Of a stretch of DNA of 64,000 nucleotides, positions 11,231 to 23,110 are shown in pieces (position 1 is the first letter of the stretch; every line of letters begins with the position of its first letter). The notes beneath the pieces are model-generated. The model was not told the DNA's origin and ran no database searches. It worked only from the letters and a program-made list of their open reading frames with translations. The stretch is from Euonymus europaeus. Lineage: Eukaryota; Streptophyta; Magnoliopsida; Celastrales; Celastraceae. The position numbers and the translations under genes were made by a program. The stretch spans positions 5,530,501 through 5,594,500 of the forward strand of contig OY756965.1 of assembly GCA_963580455.1 (NCBI GenBank), given 5' to 3'.

Positions 11231-13690
11231 TCATGCATTAGAAGCCTCAATATTGATGTTGGTGGTGCAAGACTCCGGCTCCTACAACATGAATATAGTG
11301 AAATAAATAGGAGGCTACTATAATAAACAATTAAAACTGTACTAAGCAAAACAGGGCAACTTTCCTCTATACACTATAACAAATGAATCATAAATGTGAT
11401 ATTACCTCCATCTCAGAATCATCGTCATAATTTTCCTGTTTTGATCATGTGGAATTTGGAATAATAAATGGATTAATGGAATAATAAATAATAAAAAATT
11501 TTAAAACAATTAAGCTCTAAAACTTTAATCTTCGAATCATATCATACTATAGTCTATAGAGTAGATTAATACCTTGAATTTGAGTCCATAACGAATCTCA
11601 AGCACACATCAAAGCCTCTGCAGTTTTTGGATGAAGCCTACTACGGTGAGGACATAAAATCCTCCCACTAGCACTAAAGGTGGATTCCGAAGCAATGGTC
11701 GTCACAGGAATAGACAACACATCTTTTGCAATATCGTGCAAAGTGGGATACTTGGTCCCATTTGTCTTCCACCAACACAAGATATCAAAATCATGTGTAT
11801 TCCTAGGCAAGAGAGACTCTTATAGATAGTGATCCAACTATGACTTCACATGTTCAACAATAGGAGTAGAGTCCATGAACATTTCAAACTTGGTAGCATA
11901 ACTACCCCGCTTAGGAAGTGGAGGCCTTGAACTTGAAGAAAAATGTGAACCTTGACTTTGACTAACTCCTTGAGATTGTTTAACTCTCTTTTGATACTCT
12001 TGAACCAAATCATACAACATTTGCTTTGTTTTTTCAATCTCCGAAGAAGATGTCTCACCATAAATAAGTGGATAATAGAATTCAATAATCTTCATCTTGT
12101 ACCTAGGATCTAAAATGCTTCCAATTGTCAACAAATTTTTCGTGATATCCCAATATTTATCAAATTTCACCTTCATTTTCGATGCCATAATTTTGATATC
12201 AATATCATCAACCAAAATCCATTCATCAATTGCCAATTTAATTTGACAAATATGAGAGAAGAAAATGTTTATTGTGGGATACAAAGTTCCTGAAAACAGC
12301 TCCGTAGCATCAAAAAACATCTATAATTTAGAATAAATTTCACTCACCTTGGACCACTCTTCTTCGGTCGGGACCCTTTTATACAAAGCTTCACGTTGTT
12401 TCAAACGAGAAAACACATCTTTATAAATTAATGCAGTGCTAAGCATTAAATAGGTAGAGTTCCATCGAGTTTTGCAATCACGTACCAATTTTTTAGTGCT
12501 TGAAACTTTCAATTGACGTGCAGCCTCAACAAACTTTTCATCTCTTTTAGGTGTTGCTGTCCAAAATGACACACTATATCGAATTTTTTCAGTGCAATCA
12601 TGAATCAAATCCAATCCATCCCTCACAATCAAGTTCAAAATATGTGCACAACACCTCATGTGAAATAATTTTCCTTCTAAGATAAGTGAACTAGGAGGAA
12701 TCTTCTCTAAAATGACTTCAATCATAGCATCATTAGTAATGCAATTGTCAACAGTCAAAGTAGATACCTTACGGTCTAAATTACAATCCAACAAGCAATC
12801 AATGAGAGCATTTGCAAGCACCTCAGCAATATGTGGACAAGACACATATATAAATCTACAAAAAATAGAAATTATAATAGTTAATAATTGATTTAAAGTT
12901 ACCAATGATAAATACATGTCTAATGACAATTACCTCACAAGACGACTTTGCAATTTCCATGAAGAATCAATGAAGTGTGAAGTGATGGCCATGAATCCTC
13001 TTCTTTGATTGCTTGACGTCCATATATCGGTTGTCAATGCAATTCGGCTTGCATTTGATTCCAATAATTTCATTATTTTATCCCTTTCATACTCAAAAAT
13101 CCTAAAGACAACATTCTTGATTGTGTTCCCTGAAACCACTCTAAATAGTGGTTGTAAAGCATGAGAGTACCTTCAAAAGCCCACATGTTCAACCATCCTC
13201 AACGGGTACTCATGCAACACAATCATTTTAGCAAGCTCTTCCGTCGCTTGATCTTGATCAAAAGTGTAAGTACCAAGCTTTATTGACCCATCATTAGATG
13301 TTGTAGGATTCAATAAAGATTGTTTTATGGTCTTTTGTTTCTTGTACATACATGTTTTCATGTGGTCAAGTAAATGCTTAGTTCCATTCTTACTTTCCCC
13401 ACCCAAGACCTTCTTACAATCAGCGCAAACAGCCTTACGATTTCCAGCAATGTACTTTTTCTCAAAATGATCCCATGCCGGAGATTTACGTTTTTTTTGT
13501 TCATGGAATTGACCTCTACATTTTCATCCATAGAAGTCCGATTTGAGTTTGAAATTGCCTCATTCGCAACTCCTACATTTGGACTTGTTTGTATAGAAAC
13601 ACTTTCACCACCGATTGGAACACTTTCACCAGTTGGAACACTTCCTACAGTTGGAACACTTTCAACCTCTTCATCTATATTGTCCATCAC
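11231..13690 (-). pseudogene. hAT transposase (RICESLEEPER/BED type), disabled
   Basis: Read on the minus strand: the start codon at 13690, a BED zinc finger (AWDHFEKK, CADC, HLLDHMKTC), the RNase H-like core with TTDIWTS and TVDNCITND, the WNSTYLML block, and the C-terminal dimerisation motif (TTIASESTFSASGR). Exons are about 13690-12934, 12855-11573, 11435-11406 and 11281-11231; the two small terminal exons read ENYDDDSEME and end in ASNA. Damage: a frameshift at a run of eight T (13491-13498) just before the finger; in-frame stops at 13170-13172, 12321-12323, 11838-11840, 11820-11822 and 11598-11600. The stop at 13170 fits a CGA to TGA change. The gene is otherwise full length, so inactivation looks fairly recent. 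Confidence 0.88.
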
Positions 13691-14907
13691 AAATCTGAAA
13701 TTATAAAGAGAACACTAAGATTAGGAAAAAGACAACAATAATAAAGGGGATAAAATATTCAATAATAAAGGGGATAGTTATACCATGGACCATCACAAAT
13801 TCAGTTTCAAAAACCAACCCAAGGAAGCAAAATCATGTGAATTTTGAACAATATTTTCTATATATTACTTACTGGTCGCTACCGCCAGTGGATCAAAACA
13901 CAAAGCACAAGTAGTTCTACCATTAACTTAGCATGCTAGCACGCCTTCATTGACTTCGGAAAAGGTAAGAAATATTATGATAATGGTAAATGAGGGTGGT
14001 CTTCTGAAAGAAAGAATCACCAATCACCATTGACAAGTGATTTCAACAAAATGCACAAGTTTATTGTAATTTATTTTTGTGACTTAATTTACTAAAAAAA
14101 ATTTGCAACTACCCCCATTTAGCAATTAGCATCCAGTTTTCACTTGAAAAAATTTTCATCTTTTATTTGTAGATCACACAGAGATTAAACATAAAGTCTT
14201 GCAGAGCTAACAAACCTGGAGACTCCACCAAAGAATTACAAGCCACAAAACGAAGATTTGGGCAGAGGCGCTTCGTAGGATGGCGGGAGTAACAGATAAG
14301 CGACTCACCGGAGATATGTAGTGTAGCGGCGGCTCGAGTGACGGAGGATTAGAGGAAGAACCAGATATAAGAGTGAGTTGCCGGAGATGGGAGATCGTAG
14401 AATGCAGAGGCGGGCAAGCGGCTAACGGGCTGAGCGACGTGCGAGACTGCGAGTGTGCGACCTGATACTTTTCTATTTTCTAACTTTAGTTTTCTAGGGT
14501 TACTACTTTACTGTCAAATTAGAACTAGCATTTAGAAAAGAAAAGAAGTTAGATAAAATAAAATGGAGTCATGTAGAGGCGTGAGAGACAGAGAGACTAT
14601 TAGACTAAGAGTTACGTAATCACTAATCACTAAACAGTCAATTAGTCAAAGTGAAAACAAAGTAAATGATATTAACAATAAAGTAATAGATATTAACAAT
14701 TTAATATTTATTATTTGAGAAAATAATTTTTTTTAAGATATCATTATAATGAATTATGATTATATCAATGGCCCATATTAGATACCCTAAAATATCATGA
14801 ATTTATCCAACATTTATATTTTTTATTCCTAATGCCATGGATTTAAGATATCATTATACCAATGACTCCAATTTATCTAATGACTTAAAATGAACGATTA
14901 TTGTTAA

Positions 14908-15787
14908 TGTTGGTTTTTAATTTATAAAATCTAATTGAGCATTTGTGAGATATATTTAACCAATTGAATTTTGTGATAATTTGGTGCTGCAGAGCAGTGA
15001 AGTAAGTTACTCCGGTATGTGAAGTAAGTTACTTCATCTGCACGGGCTTAAAGATTTTAACGCGTGGGCTTTGAATTTTAATGACATGCAATGTTTTATT
15101 GTTAATGGACTGTCTTATATAGATAGGATAAGAAGTCTATTCATGTATGGATAGCCACATAAGAGTTATATTTGGAGTTAAACATGTAACTACCTTGGAT
15201 TATCTTTGATTATTTCTATATTATCAAATTCCAGTAGGAGATGTGTGATTTATCTCTTCAGGTGATATAATGCTCAGAGTTCTGATGGGAGAAGAAGTCT
15301 TCGTTGTCAAGACAAGCTGGACTCTTATATATATTTCATGCACGTTTGTTTTGAAGCGACCGAAATTATCTTTGAGAGAGTCTTGAGCGTGTGTTGGGTT
15401 TTTGGAAAAACAAATCACTTCTTATTTCATGTGTGATCTTGAGTGTTTGAATGAGTGATTTGTATTGAAAATTATTCTTTGTGAATTGCTTGTGTGTGAG
15501 GACTCTTGAGGGATTCAAGAGTGAACTCTACCTTGTTGAGGTTGAGAAGAGGTTGAAGCAATACACTGAATGGGAGGGATGAGCGATGTCTTTAGTTCTA
15601 AGATAGGGTTGTAACTCCTGATTTGTTTTAGCGGATTGTTCCTCAAGGTTAGTCGCTCATAGACTCGAGGTTTTTCCCAGGTTGGGTTTCCTCGTAAAAT
15701 TCTTGGTGTTTGATTTTCATTTATTTTTCCGCAATTTTAATTTCCATATTTGTTGGCTAACGATCTTGGTGAGAAACCAAACTCTCA
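14908..15787 (+). repeat. 5' LTR of the gag-only copia derivative
   Basis: An 880-bp repeat beginning TGTTGGTTTTTAAT and ending CTCTCA. It matches 19442-20334 over its whole length with few changes, which suggests a fairly recent insertion. Confidence 0.95.
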
Positions 15788-15789
15788 AT

Positions 15790-15801
15790 TGGTATCGGAG
15801 C
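15790..15801 (+). other. primer binding site (initiator Met tRNA type)
   Basis: TGGTATCGGAGC lies two bases after the 5' LTR, the usual copia position. It differs from the common TGGTATCAGAGC at one base. Confidence 0.9.
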
Positions 15802-15812
15802 AGGTGTCAACT

Positions 15813-18029
15813 ATGGAATCTATATCAACGAATCAAATACCACAATTTGATGGGTCCAATTATTCGTACTGGAAGGCACGCATGAGAGCGTATTTGAAAT
15901 CTATTGATGAACGAGTTTGGATGTCAGTAGTGAAAGGGTATATTGAACCCGAGTCCATTGATAAAGAGGGTAACGAAACTCTTAAACCTCTTGAAAAATG
16001 GACTAAAGGTGATCTTGAAAATACAGGTTGGAACAGTAAGGCAATGAATGCTTTATTTTCTGCTTTAAATATTTCTGAGTTTCGGAGGATATCACATTGT
16101 GATAAGGCAAAAATAGCGTGGGATATACTAGAAGTGACACATGAGGGCACAAATCTAGTCAAACGTTCGAAACTGCAACAACTTACTTCTAGGTTCGAAA
16201 CTCTGAAGATGGAGGAGAATGAGATGTTTGATGACTTCTATGCGAAGTTGAGTGACATAGTCAATACCTCATTCACTCTTGGGGAACCATTTGAGTCGAG
16301 CAAGGTGGTAAGAAAAATTCTCAGATCTTTACCAGAGAGGTTCATGATTAAAGTTGCAGCAATAGAGGAGAGCAAAGACATTGATAAAATTAAGGTAGAA
16401 GAATTAGTTGGCTCTTTATAAACTTTTGAGGTAAATTTTCTTAAACCTAAAAAATCGAAAGGTGTTGCTCTTTATTCTAGTGATGAAACTAACTATGCTA
16501 TTGATGAATTATTATTTCTAATGAAATTTTTTAAGAAATTCATGAAGAGCAGGAATTCAAAGGAACTCATGGAAGAGGAGTGTTCATCTTACAAACCCAA
16601 GAAGAAAAGCAAAGATTCTAAGTCCACTCAATGTTTCAAATGCAAAGGATTTGGACACTTTGCTCAAGAGTGTGCAAATTGGAAAAAGAAGCCAAAAGCA
16701 TACAACGATAGAGAAGAAGAATCTGATGCTGAATCTGAAGATGAAGAGAAGGAAACTCCAGTAGCCCTTCCAGTAATCTTTAGTGACCAAAAGTCAAGGG
16801 CAAGCTCAACATATGATAGTGATTCTGAATTTGATATGTGTGAGCTTCAAGTAGCCTACACCAATCTTTTTGAGGAATATGTCGAGAGCAAGAAAGAAAA
16901 ACTCAAACTTGTCAAAAAAAACGGAATTCTTACTCAAGATTTGAATGAAGCGAAAGCAAAAATCAAGGAATTACAAGAGAAAATCCTAGATCTTGAAGCA
17001 CTCTACCCAGTTGAGGTAACTTCAGATGTAACCTACCTCGCTGAGGCAGAAAAGAAAAGAGAACACATGCTAAAGAAGGTATGTTCAGATATTGACAAGT
17101 TTAAGTCAGGATCTAACAGATTGCAGGATATTCTTGATAATCAAAGGATGAGCAAGGAAACTTGTGGCTTGGGATATGAAAAAGGTGAGTGTTCAAAATC
17201 TAGTTCACATACAGGTCTTCCTAAAAGTTTTGTGCAGTTTGTGCCTTCTTCATCCAAAACTTTGGAACAAGAAGAGAATAGATCTACCATTCCAAACAAG
17301 GTAAATATACAAGCTAATAGATCTTCTTCTTGATATCAAAAGCATGAAACTTCATATAAATTTGGTAGGACTGCTCAACCATTTTTCAAGCAACCATTTG
17401 TTGGAAGGCAAAATACTCAAAGGTATGGTAAAGGTAAGTTTGTTCCCATCTGTCATCATTGTGGAACTAAGGGTCATATAAGACCTTATTGTCATAAGTT
17501 ATATGAAATGCCTAAATCATATTTTTCCAGGAAGACTAACTTTGAAAATGTGCAGAAAAAGTTTCTTCAAAATAGGTTTCAAAATCTTGCTGGAAAACAA
17601 TGTGATGCTCGTGAGAAATCACATGATATAAGACAACGTCCAAAATCATCTCAAACAAAGAAAGTTTGGATCAAGAAATCTGATTTAAGAGCTTTAAGTG
17701 CTGTAAAAGAAAAATCTGCAAGTGCATATAACAGTAAGGTAGCCTCCAGGCAACCTACTTCATTGAGGCAACAGCAAGCAGATGCAACTGAGGTAACTTG
17801 CAGCAAGCCTACTTCACCAAGACAGTGGCAATCAAATACACGTGAGGTAACCTACAGCGAGCCTACTTCAAATACTCTTGAACCATCTCGACAAGTCAAA
17901 ATGAATGATGTTCAAGATCTAATCATTGGAGAGGTAACTGCCCCCATGAAAACACATGCACAAATCCAAAATGAGTTGGAGTTGAATACATGGTTGTTGG
18001 AAGTTGCTGCACTCAGACACTTTGGATGA
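15813..18029 (+). pseudogene. copia gag polyprotein with two zinc knuckles, two in-frame stops
   Basis: One continuous frame from ATG 15813 to 18029, broken only by TAA at 16419-16421 and TGA at 17331-17333. The N-terminal half is the plant copia gag capsid region (FDGSNYSYWKARM, then LEVTHEGTNLVKRSKL, then RFETLKMEENE). A first CCHC knuckle (CFKCKGFGHFAQEC) lies near 16634, followed by an acidic and then Lys/Glu-rich coiled-coil stretch (about 16840-17000). A second knuckle-like motif (CHHCGTKGHIRPYC) lies near 17454, followed by a Ser/Thr/Gln-rich tail with degenerate repeats. Loss of only two codons to stops over 739 suggests gag stayed intact until shortly before or after insertion. Two knuckles in one gag is unusual. 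Confidence 0.85.
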
Positions 18030-18067
18030 AACAAATGCTTCAGAACTATGGATTGAATCAGGAAAGT

Positions 18068-18297
18068 ATGCTCGTATTTATTTTTGATAATATGCGTGCG
18101 GTTATACTTTCAATTCTAGAACCAAGCTAAGCATATTATGTTTCATCATCATTTCATCCATGAATTTGGTAAAATGAATATGTGTCGTTTGGATATATTG
18201 CTTCTGAAAATCAATTGGCTGACATTTTTTTTTCAAAACCCTTAAACAGACAAAGACTTTTGTTACTAAGAAAAATACTAGGGGTGATTACAATGGA
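18068..18297 (+). pseudogene. remnant of copia RNase H C-terminus
   Basis: Short segments in shifting frames match the end of copia pol: a DN-containing stretch near 18090, AKHIMFHHHFIHE near 18124-18165, then ENQLADIFF followed by KPLNRQRLL near 18205-18260, ending at a stop near 18297. This shows the element descends from a full copia element by loss of everything between gag and the RNase H end. Confidence 0.7.
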
Positions 18298-19430
18298 ATA
18301 GATTTTCAAGTAGCTTGAGGTAACATGTGTGTGGGATATGTGATTTAATTCTTGATCTATGATTCAAGCATTGATTGTTTGATGTTACCTCTGAATGTGT
18401 TTATTGTTAAATGGCTAATCCGTTCATAAAATTGAAAAGATCATGTTATTAGTCATACATTGTTTTTCACAAAATCTCTACTTGCAAAGTCTGATTGACA
18501 TAATGCTTGAGATTTGTCTTGATAGGTCTATTGAACAATTCTTTGGGAAACTTGATGCAAGTAATTCAAATGGAAAGGGCTACATCAAAGGTATTGAAAA
18601 AAAAGTATGTATCTCTTAAAATAAAGGGAGCTACCTAATGTTAGAAGGTATGTATCTCTTGAAATAAAGAGAGCTACTTAAGCTTGACTGTGAAAGCCGC
18701 CATGAATTTAAAACTTTCACCTCTTGAAATAAAGGGGGTAATCTTATATGTTGCTTGCATGTACATAAAAGTACCAAAGGATCTTGATTTGACAACCTAT
18801 GAATAGTCAATCTCTTACATTATGTTTTATCTTGATCTAACAAGTTTATGAGATTCACACATAGATGCACAAGAACGAATAACATGCATCAAATTTCAAG
18901 GATATGATGAGAGAGTAGTAAGTCCATTTCTTGAACACATCTTTTGGTAACTCTTCCTTATCATTGTTTAATTCTTTTGATTGAGTATCAAGATCTAAAA
19001 GTTCCATTCTTGAAACTAATTTCTCTTGATTTCCTATTTTATTTGGATTCACTTTTATGTGTTTTAATTCTTTGGGATGGCCTAGTTATGTTCTAGGTGG
19101 AAATATTTTTCAAGTATGTAAGCCAAGTGAGAAGTAAGCTACAATGTAATCTCAAATACCTCATTTTCACAGAAATTTTACAGAGCTCATTTTTGGCAAT
19201 TTGTGGGTCAAAAAGAGGGAGATAATATTTTGAGGGGGAGATAACATAATGAGGGGAGTTGTTTGAACATGTGCTCATGATATTATGTTTGATTTTTGGT
19301 TGTTTGCATATGATATATGATTTTTGGTTACTGATTTAAGTACACATGTGCTAAACCGCGCCTTGCATGTGTTGTTTGCATATGATATATGATTGTTTTG
19401 TTGTGTAGGTATTTTGATCCCATAATTGTC
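18298..19430 (+). other. non-coding 3' region of the gag-only element
   Basis: No coding region is recognised. It holds three degenerate copies of a tatctcttgaaataaaggga-like unit (about 18608-18745) and several GGGGGAGATAA purine tracts (19210-19260) before the final tract at 19431-19441. Confidence 0.6.
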
Positions 19431-19441
19431 AAGGGGGAGAT

Positions 19442-20334
19442 TGTTGGTTTTTAATTTATAAAATCTAATTGACAATTGTGAGATATATTTAATCAATTGA
19501 ATTTTGTGATAATTGGGTGCTGCAGAGCAGTGAAGTAAGTTACTCCGGTATGTGAAGTAAGTTACTTCATCTGCACGGGCTTAAAGATTTTAACGCGTGG
19601 GCTTTTAATTTTAATGACATGCAGTGTTTTATTGGTAATAGACTGTCTTATATAGATAGGATAGGAAGTCTATTCATGTATGGATAACCACATAAGAGTT
19701 ATATTGGGAGTTAAACATGTAACTACCTTGGATTATCTTTGATTATTTCTATATTATCAAATTCCACTAGTAGATGTGTGATTTATCTCTTCAGGTGATA
19801 TAATGCTCAGAGTTCTGATGGGAGAAGAAGTCTTCGTTGTCAAGACAAACTGGACTCTTATATATATTTCATGCACGTTTGTTTTGAAGCGACCGAAATT
19901 ATCTTTGAGAGAGTCTTGAGCGTGTGTTGGGTTTTTTGAAAAACAATCACTTCTTATTTCATGTGTGATCTTGAGTGTTTTAATGAGTGATTTGTAGTGA
20001 GGATATTTGTATTAAAAATTCTTTTTTGTGAATTGCTTGTGTGTGAGGACTCTTGAGGGATTCAAGAGTGGACTCTACCTTGTTGAGGTTGAGAAGAGGT
20101 TGAAGCAATACACTGAATGAGAGGGATGAGCGATGTCTTTAGTTCTAAGATAGGGTTGTAACTCCTGATTCGTTTTAGTGAATTGTTCCTCAAGGTTAGT
20201 CGCTCATAGACTCGAGGTTTTTCCCAGGTTGGGTTTCCTCGTAAAATTCTTGGTGTTTGATTTTCGTTTATTTTTCCGCAATTTTAATTTCCATATTTGT
20301 TGGCTAACGATCTTGGTGAGAAACTGAACTCTCA
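19442..20334 (+). repeat. 3' LTR of the gag-only copia derivative
   Basis: An 893-bp repeat beginning TGTTGGTTTTTAAT and ending CTCTCA, directly after the purine tract AAGGGGGAGAT. Followed by the target duplication gttaa. Confidence 0.95.
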
Positions 20335-21381
20335 GTTAATGACTTAATGACTTATGACAAATTGATTATTTGACTATATGTTTTGTTTTCTAAGATTTAA
20401 GAACGTGCGTCATGAGACCATGTATCATGTATGGCTATTAACTTAGCATGTTATATATCATGTATCTTGTTTCATAGCCTTAAACTTAAAACGAGTAAAC
20501 CCTAAACCTTTTACCTTCTAACCTTCCTAGAGGATCTAAACCCTAGTCCTTAAACTATATATCAATATATGTATTAGATAGACATATTACACATATACAA
20601 CTAGAATACTATAATATATTAACACACACACACAACAAAGATATATATATCATATATCATATATTTATATGTGTTTCATAGCCCTAAACGTAAAACTGGT
20701 AAACCCTAAACCTTCTTAGAGACTTAGAGGACCAAAACCCTAGTCCCTAAACTACATATGCATTAGATAGCCATATTAATAGATTATTACACATACAACT
20801 ATAAATCTATAATACATTAATACTATAATATATGTCTATATTAATATACACAACTATATATTTGTTTGTATACTATATATTAATATACTATATATTCATA
20901 CTACACATTACTCATTACACAAGTACAATAGACGATATTACATATTACTAATCAGTAATTACACATAACACTATAATAAATAGAACGATACTATTGATTA
21001 TTGTATATGTATATGACTAATTGACTATATGTATTATATAACCATTAATGATTAAACCATTACTACTACTACACATTACACAACTTTTATATAAATATCT
21101 TAAATATGTTAACAATTAATATATAAAATAAATAAATATATTAATATATTGATGTATTTATATGTTTATAAGTTTATTTGTATAAATATATATGTAAAAT
21201 ATTATATATATATATAATATATATATATATATATTTGTGTCGGGTTCGGGGCCGGGTATGGCATTACCATACCCAACCTGGCCCCTAAAAAGTGAGGTTC
21301 GGGTTTCACCCTAACCCGAAAATTCGGGTCCCCAACCCGAATTTTCAGGTCGGGTCCCCGTGGGGGCTTTTGCCATCCCTA

Positions 21382-21910
21382 GTCACACCAACAATTTCAA
21401 GGAAAGGCATTTTGTACCTATTGGTATGTTACGTAACATCTATCAAATCGTCTAGCTCATTGGTTGTATGGTTCGCCCTGCAATAAAAAAAAAATCCATT
21501 GACGTTAAGGAATGTTAACAAATCCTGCATTTGTGATTGACCCAATTTCCCAGCGGTCCTGTGCTTCTTGCGAGCATTGTATATGATTATGATCATTGTA
21601 TATGATTATGATCATTGTATATGATTATGATCATTGTATATGATTATGATCATTGATACGTAGTTTGAATTTCATTTTTTCAACTCCGTCAAAATGTCAT
21701 GTGACTTGGCATTTTGCTCAGACATGTCAACCATACCTTGAATTTCAGATTTATAAAGTTTACCGGGTTATGGATATCCCTCCATATATGTTGGAAGAGC
21801 ATGATTATGCTCCGCACACACCACCTCCAACATCCAATTATCGTCTAGCTTTTTTCTCCCTTTCAGTTTGAACAGACAATCCATTTTTTTGGTCCTGGGA
21901 TTGCTTAATA
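21382..21910 (-). pseudogene. Mutator-like transposase, N-terminal part (decayed)
   Basis: The minus strand reads a plant MULE/FAR1-type DNA-binding segment (WMLEVVCAEHNHALPTYMEG near 21840-21780), then KSHDILTELKK, a TIYNARKKHRTAGKLGQSQMQ block (around 21600-21525), and KMPFLEIVGVTST ending exactly at the hAT insertion. The next residues of the same protein continue at 10790 and below on the other side of the nest. It contains stops and a locally expanded 19-bp repeat. Confidence 0.82.
21576..21651. repeat. 19-bp tandem repeat, four copies
   Basis: Unit attgtatatgattatgatc repeats four times without change inside the decayed Mutator-like transposase. The identity of the copies implies recent expansion after the gene had died. 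Confidence 0.95.
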
Positions 21911-21951
21911 CTTTTCTTTTTAATATTTGAATATCTATTAATAAGGGTGTT

Positions 21952-22185
21952 CACGAGCCGAGTCGAACTTCTAAATGTTTAAGCTTGGCAAGAAAAGGTT
22001 GGGCTCGGGCTCAAATCGTGTTTTATTTTTAAGTGTTCGAGTTCAGTTTGTTTTAATATTCTTGAGCTCAAGCTCGGCTCGTTTCAACTCGATTAATTTG
22101 ACAAACTCAAGAGCGGAGCTCGAGCTTTTCTTGCCAAGTCGAGCTTAAACATTCAGAAGTTTGGCTCGGCTCATGAACACCCCTA
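21952..22185. mobile_element. foldback MITE, hAT-like ends
   Basis: The 234-bp unit folds back on itself: TAAGGGTGTTCACGAGCCGAG at the left pairs with the complement of the right end (ctcggctcatgaacacccct). The inner parts, including the blocks around cttggcaagaaaag, also pair. Rich in GAGCTCGAGC-type motifs like the hAT element at 5746-8317. No clear target duplication is visible. Confidence 0.7.
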
Positions 22186-22755
22186 GCTCCGATGATCAAG
22201 TCAGTTCAATGGATGAAAAGATGGTAATCGTGGTAGAGACCTAGAAAGAAAAGTCGATGTTTGGGAGTATTTTGCTAGAAGAGTAGAGAGAGTTGTTAGT
22301 ATAGTGTTGGTTTCCCATCTCCCCCATTTCCAAAGGAGAAAGTCACTATTTATGGTGTGTTGACTTACTAAATTTAGTAAGGTTGTTAGGGTCTTTCGAT
22401 GTTGAATAAATAGGTCTAACACTGGGGCGAAATAGTTGTGTATGGTGTGACACCTATAGTCTGACAATCAGACTGACTACCTAGGTAAAACAAATGTACC
22501 TTCTAACGAGCTCTTAATAAGCCAGTATGGTAGTGAGCTCCGAGCTTCTTATAATCATTAATGGTCTTTGTTAAGTGAGCTCTAGTTCAGATAAGCTCTA
22601 AGTTAGATGGACTCAAGACTCGGTGAGTTCCAACTTCGGCGAGCTCTAGTGCAGTGAGCTCTAGACTCGGTGAGCTGCAGGTCAGGTGAGCTCTAGGCCA
22701 AGTGAGCTCTAGGTCATATGAGCTCCAGGCTCCTAAGTTGGGCTTTGGGTCCATT
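22186..22755 (-). repeat. partial 3' LTR of the Tat-like element with GAGCTCT repeats
   Basis: Homologous to 25490-25893: shared blocks include tcagttcaatggatgaaaag, tgagctcttaataag and cataatcattaatggtc-like sequence. Around 22570-22735 it contains about eight degenerate tandem copies of a gtgagctctaggtcag-like unit of 18-24 bp. Confidence 0.75.
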
Positions 22756-23110
22756 GAAAACTATTGGCAAGTAGTCGAGCTGCCAAGAGGGGAGCTACTT
22801 AACATGAGCTACCAACAGGCGAGCTGCTTGACTTGAATTGCCAAGAGGCGAATTGTGTAATAACTTGATCATTATTTGGGCAGCCAAGAGGTGAGTCGCT
22901 TCCTTGAGCTATCAAAAGGCGAGCTGCTTGATTTGAGCTGCTAACAGGCGAGTTGTGTAATGACTTCATCATTATTTGGGCCGCTAAGAGGCGGGCTGCT
23001 TTGTTGAGTTGTCAAGAGGCAAGTTGCTTGATTTGAACTGCCAAGAGGCGAGTTGTTAGTTTGAGCCGCCTTATAGTATTTTTCAAAAGATATCATAGCT
23101 CCCTCAACGT
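22756..23110. repeat. degenerate tandem repeat (gagctgccaagaggcgag units)
   Basis: Some ten imperfect copies of a gagctgccaagaggcgagttg-like unit, partly organised in a higher-order repeat containing taatgacttcatcattatttggg. It sits inside the Tat-like element beside its 3' LTR, a place where such elements often hold tandem repeats. Confidence 0.7.

Larger units (their letters stand above)
14908..20334 (+). mobile_element. gag-only Ty1/copia derivative with LTRs (TR-GAG-like)
   Basis: A complete LTR-bounded unit with 5-bp target duplication gttaa (14903-14907 and 20335-20339). LTRs are at 14908-15787 and 19442-20334. A primer site TGGTATCGGAGC matches initiator-Met tRNA types used by copia elements, and a purine tract AAGGGGGAGAT abuts the 3' LTR. 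Between them are gag with two zinc knuckles and only a short RNase H remnant; protease, integrase and reverse transcriptase are absent. Such gag-bearing, pol-less elements are known in plants and would need enzymes from an autonomous relative. Confidence 0.93.
10795..21381 (-). mobile_element. hAT DNA transposon of 10.6 kb, itself carrying a nested copia element
   Basis: The ends are CAGGGTTGGCAACGGGG and the complement of TAGGGATGGCAAAAGC, with a perfect 8-bp target duplication gtcacacc (10787-10794 and 21382-21389). The subterminal zones are strikingly GC-rich and built of GGGTTCGGG/CCCGAACCC-like motifs (10800-10960 and 21240-21375). The transposase lies on the minus strand at 11231-13690, and 13700-14460 looks like its leader, ending in a GC-rich segment. 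Removing the nested copia element leaves about 5.2 kb. The segment 20340-21235 is AT-rich filler with ATAT runs and no gene. Confidence 0.93.
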
